Positions 36,558-47,664 are shown, counted from the stretch's first letter. The stretch: DNA of 64,000 nucleotides from Diospyros lotus (GCF_014633365.1 NC_068346.1:33088639-33152638), one strand, 5' to 3'. The notes: generated by a model from the letters alone, not told the origin. Made by a program: numbers and translations.

Positions 36558-36847
36558 GTAAACGGGTTGAATGGGTTAATAGGTGACACAGCACGATCCG
36601 TTTAAATTAAACGGGTTAAACATGTTAATAGGTGACACGACACGTTTAATTAAACGGGTTAAACAGGTTAACAGGTGACACGACACGACACGTTTAATTA
36701 AACGAGTTAAATGGGTCGTGTCGTGTTCGAGTTTAAGAAATTTGACACGATTATTAAGCGGGTCATTTTCGGGTTAGTCTGATACGTGTTATATGTGTGT
36801 CTCGACACGACATGATTATAACACGCCAACCTAAATTGCCAACCCTA
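36558..36847. mobile_element. Truncated relative of the 35309 hAT element
   Basis: The right end TTGCCAACCCTA, the ACACGACACG-rich body and the words GTTAATAGGTGACACG and CGGGTTAGTCTGATACG match the 35309 element in inverted order. No matching left terminus or target duplication is found, so the left side is deleted or the copy was rearranged. Confidence 0.65.
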
Positions 36848-37287
36848 GGTGAAGGGAATGAGAGACTGGAGAATAGATAAAGAAAGAAAACATAGAAGAC
36901 ATGGAAAAGGTGAAGGGGGTAAAATAGAAATAAGATAATAGTATTTTTAAAATTTAAAAAAATAATTAAATATAATATAAATAATAAATTTAATACTTTC
37001 GAGTGAGAGATAAAAAATTTCTGTCTCTAACCTCTTCATGAACAAAAATGCATTGTTAAATTAAAAAAATATTTTTAATATTTTTTTAATATTACAAAAT
37101 AATCATAAAATGTTTTTGAAATTATAAAAACAATTCAAAAATATTTTTTAACGTTTTAAAAAGAGAAGTGCTTCAAAAATATGAAAATGAAGCCCCCAAT
37201 GCATCATAGATTATGAATCTTACTTAATAAAATTAATCATCAAAATATTACCTTCTCATAGAATATAATATGATTTAAATAAAATAA
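36848..37287. other. Intergenic, no gene seen
   Basis: A purine-rich start (36850-36950) is followed by AT-rich DNA. GAGAGATAAAAAATTTC-TGTCTCTAA near 37005-37035 is CACTA-like text without ends. Confidence 0.4.
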
Positions 37288-37296
37288 ATTTAATAT

Positions 37297-38484
37297 GGAC
37301 ACCACCTCTGAAATTTTAAAAAACTACCGAAACACCCTTATACTATTGAAAATCTATCTTTTCCACCTTGTGAATTAGCAAATGTTGTATAGAACACCTT
37401 ACCGTTAATCATCCGTTTATTTTCAGATTTGATGACAATGGAATGTACTAAAGTACCCTTATATAACCCACATGAATGACTAAAATAAACAGAAGCAATG
37501 AAATAAAAAAATAAAAGAAAATTGATTAATAAAATTTCAGCAAAATGTTGCCATTGCATGACTTAAAATTTCAGAATAGCCAGTTACGAAGGTGTAGTTA
37601 TAAAAGTGTAATAGTTTATTTAATATTTTTTAAAATATAATAATTAAATTAATCCAAAATTAAAGTACAATAACTTAATTGATATTTTATTATTAGACTG
37701 AAACTATAATTTTGTTATAAATCTTGATGATAAAAGATAATTATACAAGATTTTACAAAAAATAATGATATGATTTATTTATATTCTTACATTGAAAAGA
37801 ACATAATTCATTATCGATATCGAATAAGAAAAAGTTCTAATATTTTTATCTAAAACAACACTCACAGTTCAAGTTATAATAAGAAAAAGTTCTAATATTT
37901 TTATCTAAAACAACACTCACAGTTCAAGTTATAATATTTTTATCGATAATGAATTATGTTTTTTTCAATGTAAGAATATAAATAAATCATATCATTATTT
38001 TTTGTAAAATCTTGTATAATTATCTTTTATCATCAAGATTTATAACAAAATTATAGTTTCAGTCTAATAATAAAATATCAATTAAGTCATTGTACTTTAA
38101 TTTTGGATTAATTTAATTATAATATTTTAAAAAATATTAAATAAACTATTACACTTTTATAACTACACCTTTCTAATTGCATATTCTGAAATTTTAAATC
38201 ATGAACGGTAACATTTTGCTAAAATTTTATTAATCAATTTTTTTTTTTATTTCACAGCTTTTGTTTGTTTTAATTATTTATTTGTTTTAGTCATTCATGT
38301 GGGTTATATAGGGGTATTTTAATACATTCCATTGTCGTCAAATTTGAAAATAAATAGATGATTAACGGTAAGGTGTTCTATACAACATTTGCTAATTCAC
38401 AAGGTGGAAAAGATAGATTTTCAATAGTGTAAGAGTGTCTTGATATTTTCTTAAAACCTCAGGGGTGGTTTTTAATTTTTGCCC
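37297..38484. mobile_element. Fold-back Mutator-like element, 9-bp target duplication
   Basis: ATTTAATAT at 37288-37296 and 38485-38493 is an exact 9-bp duplication, as made by Mutator-like transposases. The two halves are long inverted repeats of about 530 bp each, running almost to the centre. The left tip lacks about 12 bases present in the right tip. Around 37830-37940 a 55-bp segment starting AAGAAAAAGTTCTAATATT is present twice in tandem and forms the loop. No transposase is encoded. The transcript of such a structure would form a long hairpin. Confidence 0.85.
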
Positions 38485-38569
38485 ATTTAATATTTACAGA
38501 CTTCCGTGCTTACACAATATTAAGTTTTTTTGTATAATTCTTGTGGTGCGTTTCGTGAGAAATAAAATA

Positions 38570-39010
38570 ATGAATCGAAAATTCAGAGGAAGGAGGCAGC
38601 CCGTGGGTACTCCATTGCTAGCGTGGTCGTGCACCGTCGTCATTGTCTCGCTTCTTATCGGCGTCTCCGTCGTCCACAACATGTTCAAGCCTGATCTGGT
38701 ATTTCCCTTTCCTCGCCCTTTTCACGCTTTCGTATTGCCCGTGACCTGTTTGATAAAATGTCTCAATGGCAACGACGAGTCTAGTTCGTGAGAATTCACA
38801 ATCTTTCTTCTCCCATAAAAGAGTAATGATAAAATAACGATATCTGCTTTAGTGGGTTTGGAAGGATTTTGAAGCTGATTTCTGTTATGTTCTCTTTCTG
38901 AAGTAAAAAATGGTGTATTTGATGGAAATAAAAATTACGTGTTTGTTCAGACGTTGCTATTGGTGGATGGAGTTCATGGGGCCAAAGGGAAAGAGCTCGG
39001 TCAGGATTAA
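38570..39010 (+). CDS. Small single-span membrane protein, unknown function
   Basis: Two exons, 38570-38698 and 38951-39010, meet in phase 0 across a 252-bp GT-AG intron and encode 62 residues. The N-terminus MNRKFRGRRQPVGTP is strongly basic. One hydrophobic segment follows (about 18-37, LAWSCTVVIVSLLIGVSVVH), then HNMFKPDL at the exon end and a short hydrophilic tail ending in GKELGQD. The basic side before the span suggests a cytosolic N-terminus by the positive-inside rule. I recall similar short proteins in other plants but no name or function for them. The second exon is chosen because it begins after TTGTTCAG and continues the reading frame sensibly (TLLLVDG) to a stop. A fold-back element ends 86 bp upstream of the start codon. 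Confidence 0.72.
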
Positions 39011-39362
39011 TTAGCATTTGGTAGCTTGAATGGAAGTTCCCATTGATGTTGCTGACTTTATTGTTTAGAATGTTATGCAGATGTGATGTGATGTGATGTT
39101 GCGCTTAATGGGCTTGTTTCCTGTTTGATTTATTGTAGTTTTGGTCAGTCGTGAAGGCTAAAACAAATTGGTTTGAACATTTTCAGATTTGGTGATTAGC
39201 CTCCTAGATGTTTGATGGTCTGCTATTATATGCTTTGCCGGAGTTTATAAGTTTAAGTAAAACAATAACATTATGTTTGGCGGCTCACAGCGAAAATTAT
39301 TCTTGAATGTTTTCTAGTCAGTGTACTAAGAATAGTACATTAAGCTAGAAGTTAGAATAATA
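39011..39362. other. 3' flank of the small membrane-protein gene
   Basis: AT-rich, T-rich sequence expected to include the 3' UTR. No clear poly(A) signal and no other gene are seen. Confidence 0.4.
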
Positions 39363-39810
39363 AATTATTTGATTAAAAACGTCGTCGTCAAGTCGTCTGA
39401 GTCTACAAAAAAGAAAACAATTAGATGACGAAGAGATCATCGCGCAAACACTTCGATATTTAACTCAGACACTAAAAGTTATAAAGGTAGCATTGAAACC
39501 AATATCAGAGGCATACCTTTTCAGGAATAAATGTTTGCTTATTTATAAAGAGATATAAAATAATTCTAATTAGTTCAGAATTAAGATTATTATGAATGAT
39601 GTTTATTTTAATATTTCAAAATTTTTTTAGAATTATAATTTTTTATGGATAATTTCTTATTCTTTTCTTAGAATATTATTTTTGAATGTTGGAGTTATTT
39701 AGTTTGTATGTTTATGCGAAACCTCATTAATTATGGAGAAATTTACATTTTTCCATCCAAAAGTTATTTTGTACTTTTGGACCTTTTGCTTCTTTTAATA
39801 AATTTTTGCC
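39363..39810 (+). repeat. Dispersed repeat, copy 2
   Basis: Diverged copy of the 7258-7790 sequence in the same orientation, including GTCGTCAAGTCGTCTGAG near its start and AGGAATAAATGTTTGCTTAT near 39534. It shares no coding frame with the first copy. Confidence 0.45.
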
Positions 39811-40349
39811 TTATGACATAATAGAAGTTATATTGTATTTTTTGTTATTTAAATTTTTCCTGTTATCTACATATGGAGCTCGACTTAAAGCATTTATATC
39901 ACATTAAATTACATTATTTACAAAAAAAAAAATTGCAATTTTAATATTATTCAATCACATTGAGTTTAAATCTATTAAATTATATAATAAATAATTTAAA
40001 TTGTTTTTTTTTTCATTCTCCAAATGTAGGGCTTAAACAAATTTAAAATAATTTGAAAAATTCTAGTAAATAAAAAATTATTAAAAATCTTGAGATGAAT
40101 AAGTAAGAGGATAATGTAATATTGCAAAGTAATAAAAATGTTATAGATGTTCATTTTAGTTGTACTCTTAGATTGCGTTGAAGTCACTGAGAGAAAACTT
40201 TTATTAAATTACATTAAAACAATTGAACAAGTATTCTTTCATTTTCCCATTTTTAATAATTCAAAGCACAAATTTAAAAGAATTTTAAAGTTTATTTCAA
40301 TTTTACCATTAAGTTATATTAAAATTATTTAGATTAGTCCTCATTCATT
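39811..40349. other. AT-rich intergenic, no gene seen
   Basis: Only short AT-rich frames. Nothing recognised. Confidence 0.5.
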
Positions 40350-41306
40350 TTGTATTCTTGTATCTTAGAATAAGTCCAAGCTCAAAAAAAGAGGTCAAAA
40401 GGGAAGAAGCTCAAAAGAAAGTGGCCTAAAACTTATCAAGAGAATTTCTTGTGAAAAGAAGTCTTCGAGAGACTCTCTAAGGGTGTTTCGAATGAGAGGT
40501 AACTTACGGGTTCCTTAAGTGATCCCCAAGTGAACATATCTTAAAAAATCTATTCGACTCACCCTAAAAAAATCCTCCAAAAAGACTAAGTAACCCATCT
40601 CGAAAGCTTCTCCTAGAGTCTCCAAAAGCCTCTTATGACCTAGTCCCTGAAGCCTGTCTCTCCTACAACAGGAGGACTTTCCAAGAAACTCTCAGGCCTT
40701 TTTTTTTGGAAGACTACTCATGCTATAAGACTATTAAGAATGAGTCAAACTTACCTCTAATGTACTTGCTTGAAAATCCAAAATAGGTACCATAAAGAGA
40801 TGTGGGTATTCATCCACTTGTCGAATTCATCCTTTATAATTAAAGAAAAATCCCTCCGATTGAGTTACGTTCAGAACTCTAGTTCAATTACACTTATATT
40901 GTTATTGCATTTTCGCTTAGAGAGAGACTACCTTAAGCATCGGAGGGCTCATATAAGAGACACCTTGTGACCCTAATTGTTTCCTCTTTCGCAGGCCTTC
41001 TAGAGACTCAAGGGTCAAGATGGACACTCATCCACAACTGAAAATTTATTATTATATTTAGGCAATAACAATTAGAATCGTTTGTAGGAAGATAATCAAA
41101 AAGTCCAAAAATTGTTAAGTAATGACACAAACAAGGGACGCCACTAGCTAACAGAGTCACAATGGATAGGAAGTTCAGTCCCTGGAAAACCAACCAAGAC
41201 CTCGAGAAACCCTTACAACTGAACTTTCGATGGCATAGTCTTTTGGACCTTCTCAAGGACTATGGAAGACCCTTATCACTAGTCTTTCGAGGACTCTTGG
41301 TCCAAC

Positions 41307-43853
41307 TGTAACACCTCACTTTTCTCTTACCGAGCGTGTCACTATGTTGGGGCCCAAATATGCATAAATTATTTTTTTCTTTCTTTCTCGGTACATAACT
41401 TAAACCTTAAGTATCGAGTTCCAAACAAATCCCCCAGTAAATCATTAAAAATGCGGAAGCGATAATTGAAACCTGATATGGTACATAATCAATTCACTTT
41501 ATTTATAACATAAGAATCCGTACCATAGTTAACATCATATCTTCAATATTGAAATACATAAATACATGGAGATTCCATAATATTTTAACGAGACTAATTA
41601 TCAATAAAGCATTAGCTAAAACATATCTGAGTCAGCTCGCTGAATCCATCGGCCACGCCATCACGTGCCATCTCATCTCAACCTGCTCATTGCCTAAGCT
41701 GCAAGTCTAAACTGGAACGTGGAATGTTCTAGGGGCATAACCCATTAGAAGATGAAACTTGTAGTGAGGGTCCAAAACATATATATACGAATGCATAATG
41801 CAATAATATAAACAACATTTGCCCTTAATGTAACTTCCCAACCGCCAGCCCGACACGGAATCCTAGGCAAATCCCGAACCTTTGTAGGATAAGCCTAACG
41901 TTATTCCATCATTGCCCTAGGGGAATTACGGCTACACTCTGGGGGCGACATCCCATTCTCATGCACAAATATCAACGTGACAATAATATCGTGCTATGCA
42001 ATTATCATGACTTTCCATGCAATATGACAAAATGAATCATATCTTTCGTAAACATTATGCATATATAAGCAATCATATCTTTCATAAATATCATGCATAA
42101 TAAACAATCATATCATGTAGGATAGGAAAACTCACCTTTTGAGATAAACTTGCATTTTCTCGAAAAGTGTGCATCACCTCGATATGCGCGCCCCACCTTG
42201 ATTTTCGTGCCAACTCTCAAAAGTTGTACCAATCACATCATCTCGATTACCTCAAACATAAAAATGATATTCTATTACTAAATATCTCAATATTCCATTT
42301 ATTTCATTTTTTCCTTCATTTTTCCTTCTAAAAATCCCAATAAATACATCGGTACCATTTCCTCAAATCTATCTTCACAACAATTCATAATAGACTATAA
42401 AATTCAAAGGAAAAATACTGAACTTACCCAGATGTTGCGTTTTCACACAAAATGAGGTTCTTTGGTGCAGAAATCGAGACATTGGTAATCCCAAATTCTA
42501 ATCCTTTTTGCACACACTTCAAGATCACGGAATTCTAGGAATTTAGCAATTTTTCTCACATTTTTCCATGCAGGGATGCGCCCTCACGCACCTGCGCGTG
42601 AAAGGCCGCGCGTGCTCGCCACGCGTTGGTCATCTTCTCCGGCATCGGCCATGTCGGCGATGCTGGATTCCGACACCATTCTCTTGCCCTCCTCCATTCG
42701 ATCCATATGACACTGATCTTGGCTCGAAAGGAGCACCGAAGGTGTCCAATCGGGTGGTTGAAATCTCGGTCAGTCGCCCGTCTCCCTGTTTCCAGCGAAG
42801 TTAGAATCGCCATCAAACTTGCTCCAAAATGCTTCAAACTTACCAAAAATGCTCTAAACCTCATGGGCTTCAAAAGCCCCTTAAAATGGACGGCCAATTC
42901 GTTCAATAAGTGGGTCGATTTGAAGCTCAAAAAACCCTAACTTTCGGCCACTTATGAACGCCTATTTATAAGCATTTTTTAGCATCCAAATACCCTTGGC
43001 CGACCTACCCACGCCTCTTAGAGCTTCACTTTCCCTTGGATCGACCTGGAATTGACCCAAGCCGACCACAAAAGCGATTTGCAGGCTCGCGATAACCTGA
43101 CCAAATTTTCGGTCGATTTTCTTGCTTTTTCTGGCAATCCATAGGTTGTTGTCGACTTAAGCTTTTTACCAAAGATGCTCCCTAGCCTTCCCTCGTGCCA
43201 TCCCTGTGGCTGAAATTGGCCATGGTCGACCGGCCATGTGTTGGTCAGATTTGCCCATGCTGCCATTTTTGCGTTTTTGCACTTTGGCCCCTCCAAGTTT
43301 TGGCTATTATCACTTTAGCCCATTTCACTTAACCCCTGAACTTTCCAATATTGCCATTGAGTTTCTCAAGTCCTAAAACATTCATTTGACCCTTGAGAAT
43401 TCTGAAAAAATATCGTTTCGGCCTCCCTCTAACAATTTCCAAAAACTGCACTTAGACCCGAATCTTCGTTTTGGCCTTAAACCTCTTCGTTTCTTCATGA
43501 AACCACTGAAGGGTTGTTTCTTATGAAAAAATTGAAACCCTCTCAAGCTTCCATTGGCTTCCAGGAAGTCGTCTATAACAATTCAGTATTGCAGCCTAAT
43601 TGACAACTGCATTTTAGCTGTACCGAAAATTGTTCCCGATCCGATTTCTTTCGACACCATAAATTATATCTCGGGGTGTTTGTTAATGTCAAATCATTTT
43701 CTTTTGGCATCTTGGCTCCAGGGCACTCCCGATAGTCTATTTGGTCATCCATATGGTAATAAATTACCGTTATATGCTCAATTTATCCTTAAATTTCATT
43801 TTTGCCCCAAGATAAATTACCCTTGAGTCCTTTAGAATTTCTCGGGTATTACA
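41307..43853 (-). mobile_element. Solo LTR of a gypsy element, minus-oriented
   Basis: On the plus strand it runs from TGTAACACCTCAC to CTCGGGTATTACA. The pentamers CCAAC (41302-41306) and CCAGC (43854-43858) are a target duplication with one mismatch. The 2547-bp body has no gag or pol. Frames at 42556-42940 are chance frames in a GC-richer patch. Loss of the rest by recombination between two LTRs is the usual cause. Orientation is inferred from the TGTAATACCCG start on the minus strand, which is similar to the solo LTR at 58087. Confidence 0.8.
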
Positions 43854-44348
43854 CCAGCTCCTTTGACTCTTCCTTTTGCTGATTACGAGGCCTTACGCAA
43901 ACAACACAAGGAAAGCATGTAAGCACTTTAAGAAATGGCAAGGCTATTGCAAAGTATTGTCCCTTATGCCTCCCTTCCACAAATTTTGAGAAATTTGGTG
44001 TTGGCTTCAATCACTCTCCTAAGAATAAGGGATATTAGTCTTCTCTCAAAGACTACTCACTTAGAACTGTGGGAGACTTTTCTACAGTCTAACCCTTTAC
44101 AGAAGATTCTCCCCCAAATAGTGCAACATTAAGAGAGGAAAAAGGCATGTGATCCACTACAGGTGAACAAAGATAATCTTCGGTAATAAAAATACCTAGA
44201 AATTATAGAGAGTGCAACTGTAGGGGAAGACCAGGTTCTCCTAAAATGATTACCAAGGAAGGCACACAAATTTGATAATCTTTCTGCATTCAATACCCAT
44301 GAGATGGCCTAATATGAAGAGAACGATAGCAACAATCTTGGAGCAAAA

Positions 44349-44780
44349 GTGATTATTACCCACATTAGAAGACCAACTAAGAAGAAGGATCCTCTTTGCT
44401 TTGAGATAATGGAAAAATCTCTACCTAGAAAGTTTAAAATGTTGAAACTTGCTACATACTCAAGCAAAGGGGATTCCCACAATCATATCCAGAATTATGA
44501 GTCCCTAATGATTCTACATGGATGGGAGGATGAAATTATGTGTCGAGCTTTTCCTTTGACATTGATGGGTCATGTTCGCACTTAGTTTAATGGTCTAGTT
44601 GAAGGGTTTATCTCCTTATTTGAGCAACTAAGAGCTAAGTTTATCAAGACTTTCATTATCAATAGTCAAAGGAAAAAGAATGCCACTTACCTTTCAGTAT
44701 CCGGTAGAGCAATAAAGAAATGCTCCGGTAGTATGTGGACCAATTCCAGAATACGACTCGAAATGTGGGACTTGTAAGTT
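44349..44780 (+). pseudogene. Tat-type gag fragment
   Basis: The frame reads LPRKFKMLKLATYSSKGDSH, then NHIQNYESLMILHGWEDEIM and CRAFPLTLMGHVRT, matching the retrotransposon gag domain of Tat-type gypsy elements. A TAG stop at 44583-44585 stands where relatives have tryptophan. The match continues in frame (LFEQLRAKFIKTF, RKKNATYLS) to about 44700 and then decays. No zinc knuckle follows. Confidence 0.75.
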
Positions 44781-44790
44781 GGGGTGGCCA

Positions 44791-45301
44791 TTGTTGTTAT
44801 ACTCTATGGGACTTAGTCAATTCCTCTACATGAATCATTGGACCTTGATATATAGAACTTGAAAGACCATTGATTTTTTTTGGAATTACTCTTTAAAAGA
44901 TAAAATATTGATAATAAGATGTTTACTTTGAGTATTTAAAACTAATAAAATTATAAATATATAGAACTTGAAAGACCATTGATTTTTTGGAATTCCTCGT
45001 ATTATTAATTAATTTTAATATTTAAAGTTATTTAGTTGATGTAGAGAGAAAAAGAGAAAGAGAGAAACTTATCACTTGAATTAACAACCCATCACTATAT
45101 CTACCCCCAACATCCCATCAAACCGTCATCTTCATTACCAACAAACCTTTAACTGTATTGATGACAACTGATAATCATTGAAGATGACCATTGAAGGTTT
45201 TCCCCTATGATATCGACAACAATTATAAAGATGAAGGGTTATGTGTTTCTTTTTGTCTTCATCTCTTCTTTTAGCTAGAAAACCACCATTGAAGGCTCTC
45301 C
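44791..45301. other. Intergenic, with a 35-bp direct repeat
   Basis: ATATAGAACTTGAAAGACCA is found at about 44852 and 44957. The rest is non-coding and AT-rich. Confidence 0.45.
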
Positions 45302-45306
45302 CCTAT

Positions 45307-45734
45307 TGATGCGATCATCAATCAAGACACAGCCCAAGGTTGACTCGACCCAAATCGAGCAACCTACAAAGTAGCGTTGAAATAGTAGCAAAATAATATT
45401 TTAATACTTTATAAGTTTTAGGATGTTAATTCTATTTAATGTTTCTTAGGTTTTTATTTTTATTAAAATTCTAGTTAGATTTTACTTTCAAGTATTAGAT
45501 GGATAAGCCAAACTCTATAAATATATCTAGAAGTTAGCGGTTGTAATCAATTTTATTATTCAATAAATTTTAGCAAATCAGTTCAATTTTTTTTAGCAAG
45601 TAGTTTCGATTCTTGCTCTTAGTTGAGAGTTCAGCTTTGGTCGTTGAAGTTTGTTTTCTAAAGGGTACTTGAAACTTGTTATTTCAAGGGTTTGTTTGTG
45701 TATTTTCTTTACACACGCCCTACATGCTTCGTCA
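45307..45734 (+). repeat. 5' LTR of the deleted gypsy element
   Basis: 428 bp, from TGATGCGATCATCAATCAAG to CTTCGTCA. It contains CTATAAATATATC, a plausible TATA box, near 45516. Confidence 0.88.
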
Positions 45735-45736
45735 GG

Positions 45737-45748
45737 TGGTATCAGAGC
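45737..45748 (+). other. Primer-binding site (tRNA-Met)
   Basis: TGGTATCAGAGC, two bases inside the 5' LTR, complementary to the 3' end of initiator tRNA-Met. Confidence 0.9.
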
Positions 45749-45766
45749 GGTTCATCAACCAATCAA

Positions 45767-46733
45767 ATGGCTAATTTTAAAGGTAACGATAACAACCAGC
45801 TTTGCGATGGTGATCAGGAGTTGTCTGCAGTTTTGGGAGGAATCGAAGAACAAAAGGAAGTAACTCGTACCATCTACCAACAATTGGAACAAATCAACAA
45901 CCAATTGGACACTTTACTACGAGTTGATGATGATAGGAACCTGAATAAAGAGATGAATCAAGCTAGAGTGGGAAGACCACCCATTAATCATGTTCTTATT
46001 AATCCTAGAAGACTAATGATTGAAGATAGCAATGAAGATGATGATCTTGGTTAAGCAATAGCTAACCATGGTGGAGAGGGGTTAGGAGGAATACACATCA
46101 ACACAACCATTGGAGCAATGATGAGTATAAATTAAAGGTTGATATTCCTACCTTTAGTAGAGATCTTGATATTGAGGGGTTCTTGGATTGGATCACTGAG
46201 GTTGATCGATTTTTTGAATACATGGAGATCCCAAATGAACGACAAGTCAAGTTAGTGGCTTACAGATTGAAGTGCAGTTCATCTGTTTGGTGGGAGTGAT
46301 TAAGAGAGACGAAATTGAGAGAAGACCAACATCTAGTTCAGACATGGAGACAAATAAAATAGCTATTAAGAGGTATGTTTTTACCCCATGACTATGAACA
46401 ATACATGTTTGAAGCTTATCAAAGATGTGCATAAGTAATGAAGAGTGTGAATGCATATATCTCTGAGTGTCTGAGATTGGCAGAGAGAAACCAATTGTTA
46501 GAAAATAACAATCAACAAGCAGCTCGTTACTTTAATGGATTGAAGCCTGCAATTCGTGATAAAATTGGGGTTCAAATGGTTCTAAGTGTGCAAGAAATAA
46601 AGAACTTAGCTTTAAAGGCTGAGTTAATGTTGAGTGAGAAAACCCGTAATGACAACTATTGCTGGCATATTGGGAATGAAAATAAAAAAACAATTTTTGA
46701 TAGAAGCAAGTCGGTTCAAGAAGATGTCAAGTA
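45767..46733 (+). pseudogene. Gypsy gag, disrupted
   Basis: Gag starts at ATG 45767 (MANFKGNDNNQL) and is open to 46054. It continues in another frame with KVDIPTFSRDLDIEGFLDWI, EVDRFFEYMEIPNERQVKL and, after stops, YISECLRLAERNQLLENNNQ and QQAARYFNGLKPAIRDKIGV, ending at 46733. These are the conserved capsid motifs of gypsy gag. The motif VWWE is followed by a stop, as is CA in AYQRCA. It cannot make a full Gag. Confidence 0.85.
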
Positions 46734-46734
46734 A

Positions 46735-46977
46735 AAGTTGCACAAGGCGAATAAGAAGTACAATGTGAAAACTAACAAGCATAGGAAGTATAAGGTATTT
46801 GAGGTTGGAAATGAAGTCATCATAGTCTTGAAGAATGAGCGGATTCTAACAGGAAAGTAAAACAAGCTTAAGCTAAAGAAGTATGGTTCTTACAACATTA
46901 CAAAGAAGATCAATGATAATGCTTATGTTATGAATTTGCCTAATCATATGTGTATTTTCAAAACCTTTAATATTGCT
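46735..46977 (+). pseudogene. Integrase C-terminal remnant
   Basis: Reads KANKKYNVKTNKHRKYKVFE, VGNEVIIVLKNERIL, then [20 protein letters not shown] and AYVMNLPNH, the usual end of a gypsy integrase, with a stop where relatives have tyrosine. The SINE interrupts it just after FKTFNIA. It directly follows gag, which shows the internal deletion. Confidence 0.85.
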
Positions 46978-47155
46978 GTATATTCTTGGGATTACTACCC
47001 TTGCGTGATCCTCCGTCGCTCGTGCCCTCGATTTATGCAGACGAGATAAATCGTAGGTGGAGGCTTTGCCTCACTACACAGGGTAAGGAACCACGACCTA
47101 TTAGTGCGAATCCTAACTTATTATAGCTTAATCACTTGACATATGCCCTGGGGGC
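46978..47155 (-). mobile_element. tRNA-derived SINE, copy 2
   Basis: Same family as 23023-23195, in the same minus orientation, beginning GCCCCCAGGGCATATGTCAA when read on the minus strand. It is flanked by an exact 8-bp duplication, ATATTGCT (46970-46977 and 47156-47163). Removing it restores the integrase tail of the host gypsy element, which confirms the boundaries. Confidence 0.85.
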
Positions 47156-47246
47156 ATATTGCTAATCTTTCTTTGTATTTGTTAGATATTGAGTTGTCAT
47201 ATTCGGATCATAATTCGAGGACAAATTCTTTTCAAATGGAAGTGAA

Positions 47247-47664
47247 TGATACAATCATCGATTAAGACTTGGCCCAAGGCCGACTAGACCTAAATCAGAA
47301 CAGTGGTGCCAGAATAGTTGCGAAACAGTATTTTAATACTTCATATATTTTAGGATGTTAATTCTATTTCATGTTTATTAGGGTTTTATTTCTATTAGGA
47401 TTCTAATTTGATTTTATTTACAAGTATTAGATGGATTAACCAAATTCTATAAATATACATAGAAATTAGGGGTTGTAATAAGTTTTACTATTCAATAAAT
47501 TTCAGTAAATCAGTTCAATTTTTTTCAGCAAACAACTTTAGTTCTTTTGCCTAGTTAAGAGTCCAACTTTGGTTATTGAAATTTGTTCTCTTAATAGTAC
47601 TTGAAAGTTATTGTTTCAAGGGTTTCTTTGTGTGTTTTATTTATTTGCGCTACACATTGCGTCA
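47247..47664 (+). repeat. 3' LTR of the deleted gypsy element
   Basis: 418 bp, from TGATACAATCATCGATTAAG to CATTGCGTCA, aligned along its length with the 5' LTR. Confidence 0.88.

Larger units (their letters stand above)
40350..44790 (+). mobile_element. Truncated Tat-lineage gypsy element
   Basis: The left part reads like a Tat-type LTR, with the lineage-typical CCTTAAGCATCGGAGGGC at about 40931. A degenerate primer site follows (about 41069-41090, ATTAGAATCGTTTGTAGGAA, where relatives have TTGGCGCCGT-TGTGGGAA). Leader sequence runs to 41306. There it is interrupted by the solo LTR at 41307-43853 and continues into a gag region ending near 44790. Protease, polymerase, integrase and the right LTR are missing. 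The exact left end was not found. Confidence 0.6.
45307..47664 (+). mobile_element. Internally deleted gypsy retrotransposon
   Basis: Two similar LTRs (45307-45734 and 47247-47664) with TG...CA ends are flanked by an exact 5-bp duplication, CCTAT (45302-45306 and 47665-47669). A primer site for tRNA-Met lies just inside the left LTR. A purine-rich GGAAGTGAA precedes the right one. Inside are gag, then a direct jump into the last part of integrase. Protease, reverse transcriptase, RNase H and most of integrase are deleted. A SINE is inserted near the right end. The LTRs differ at many sites, so the insertion is old. Confidence 0.92.

Noticed and set aside
37338..37559. 73-codon minus-strand frame
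   Set aside because: Lies in the arm of the fold-back element and is not conserved in the opposite arm.
42556..42940. Overlapping frames of 78-124 codons inside the solo LTR
   Set aside because: They occur on both strands in a GC-richer patch of an LTR, and none resembles a known protein.
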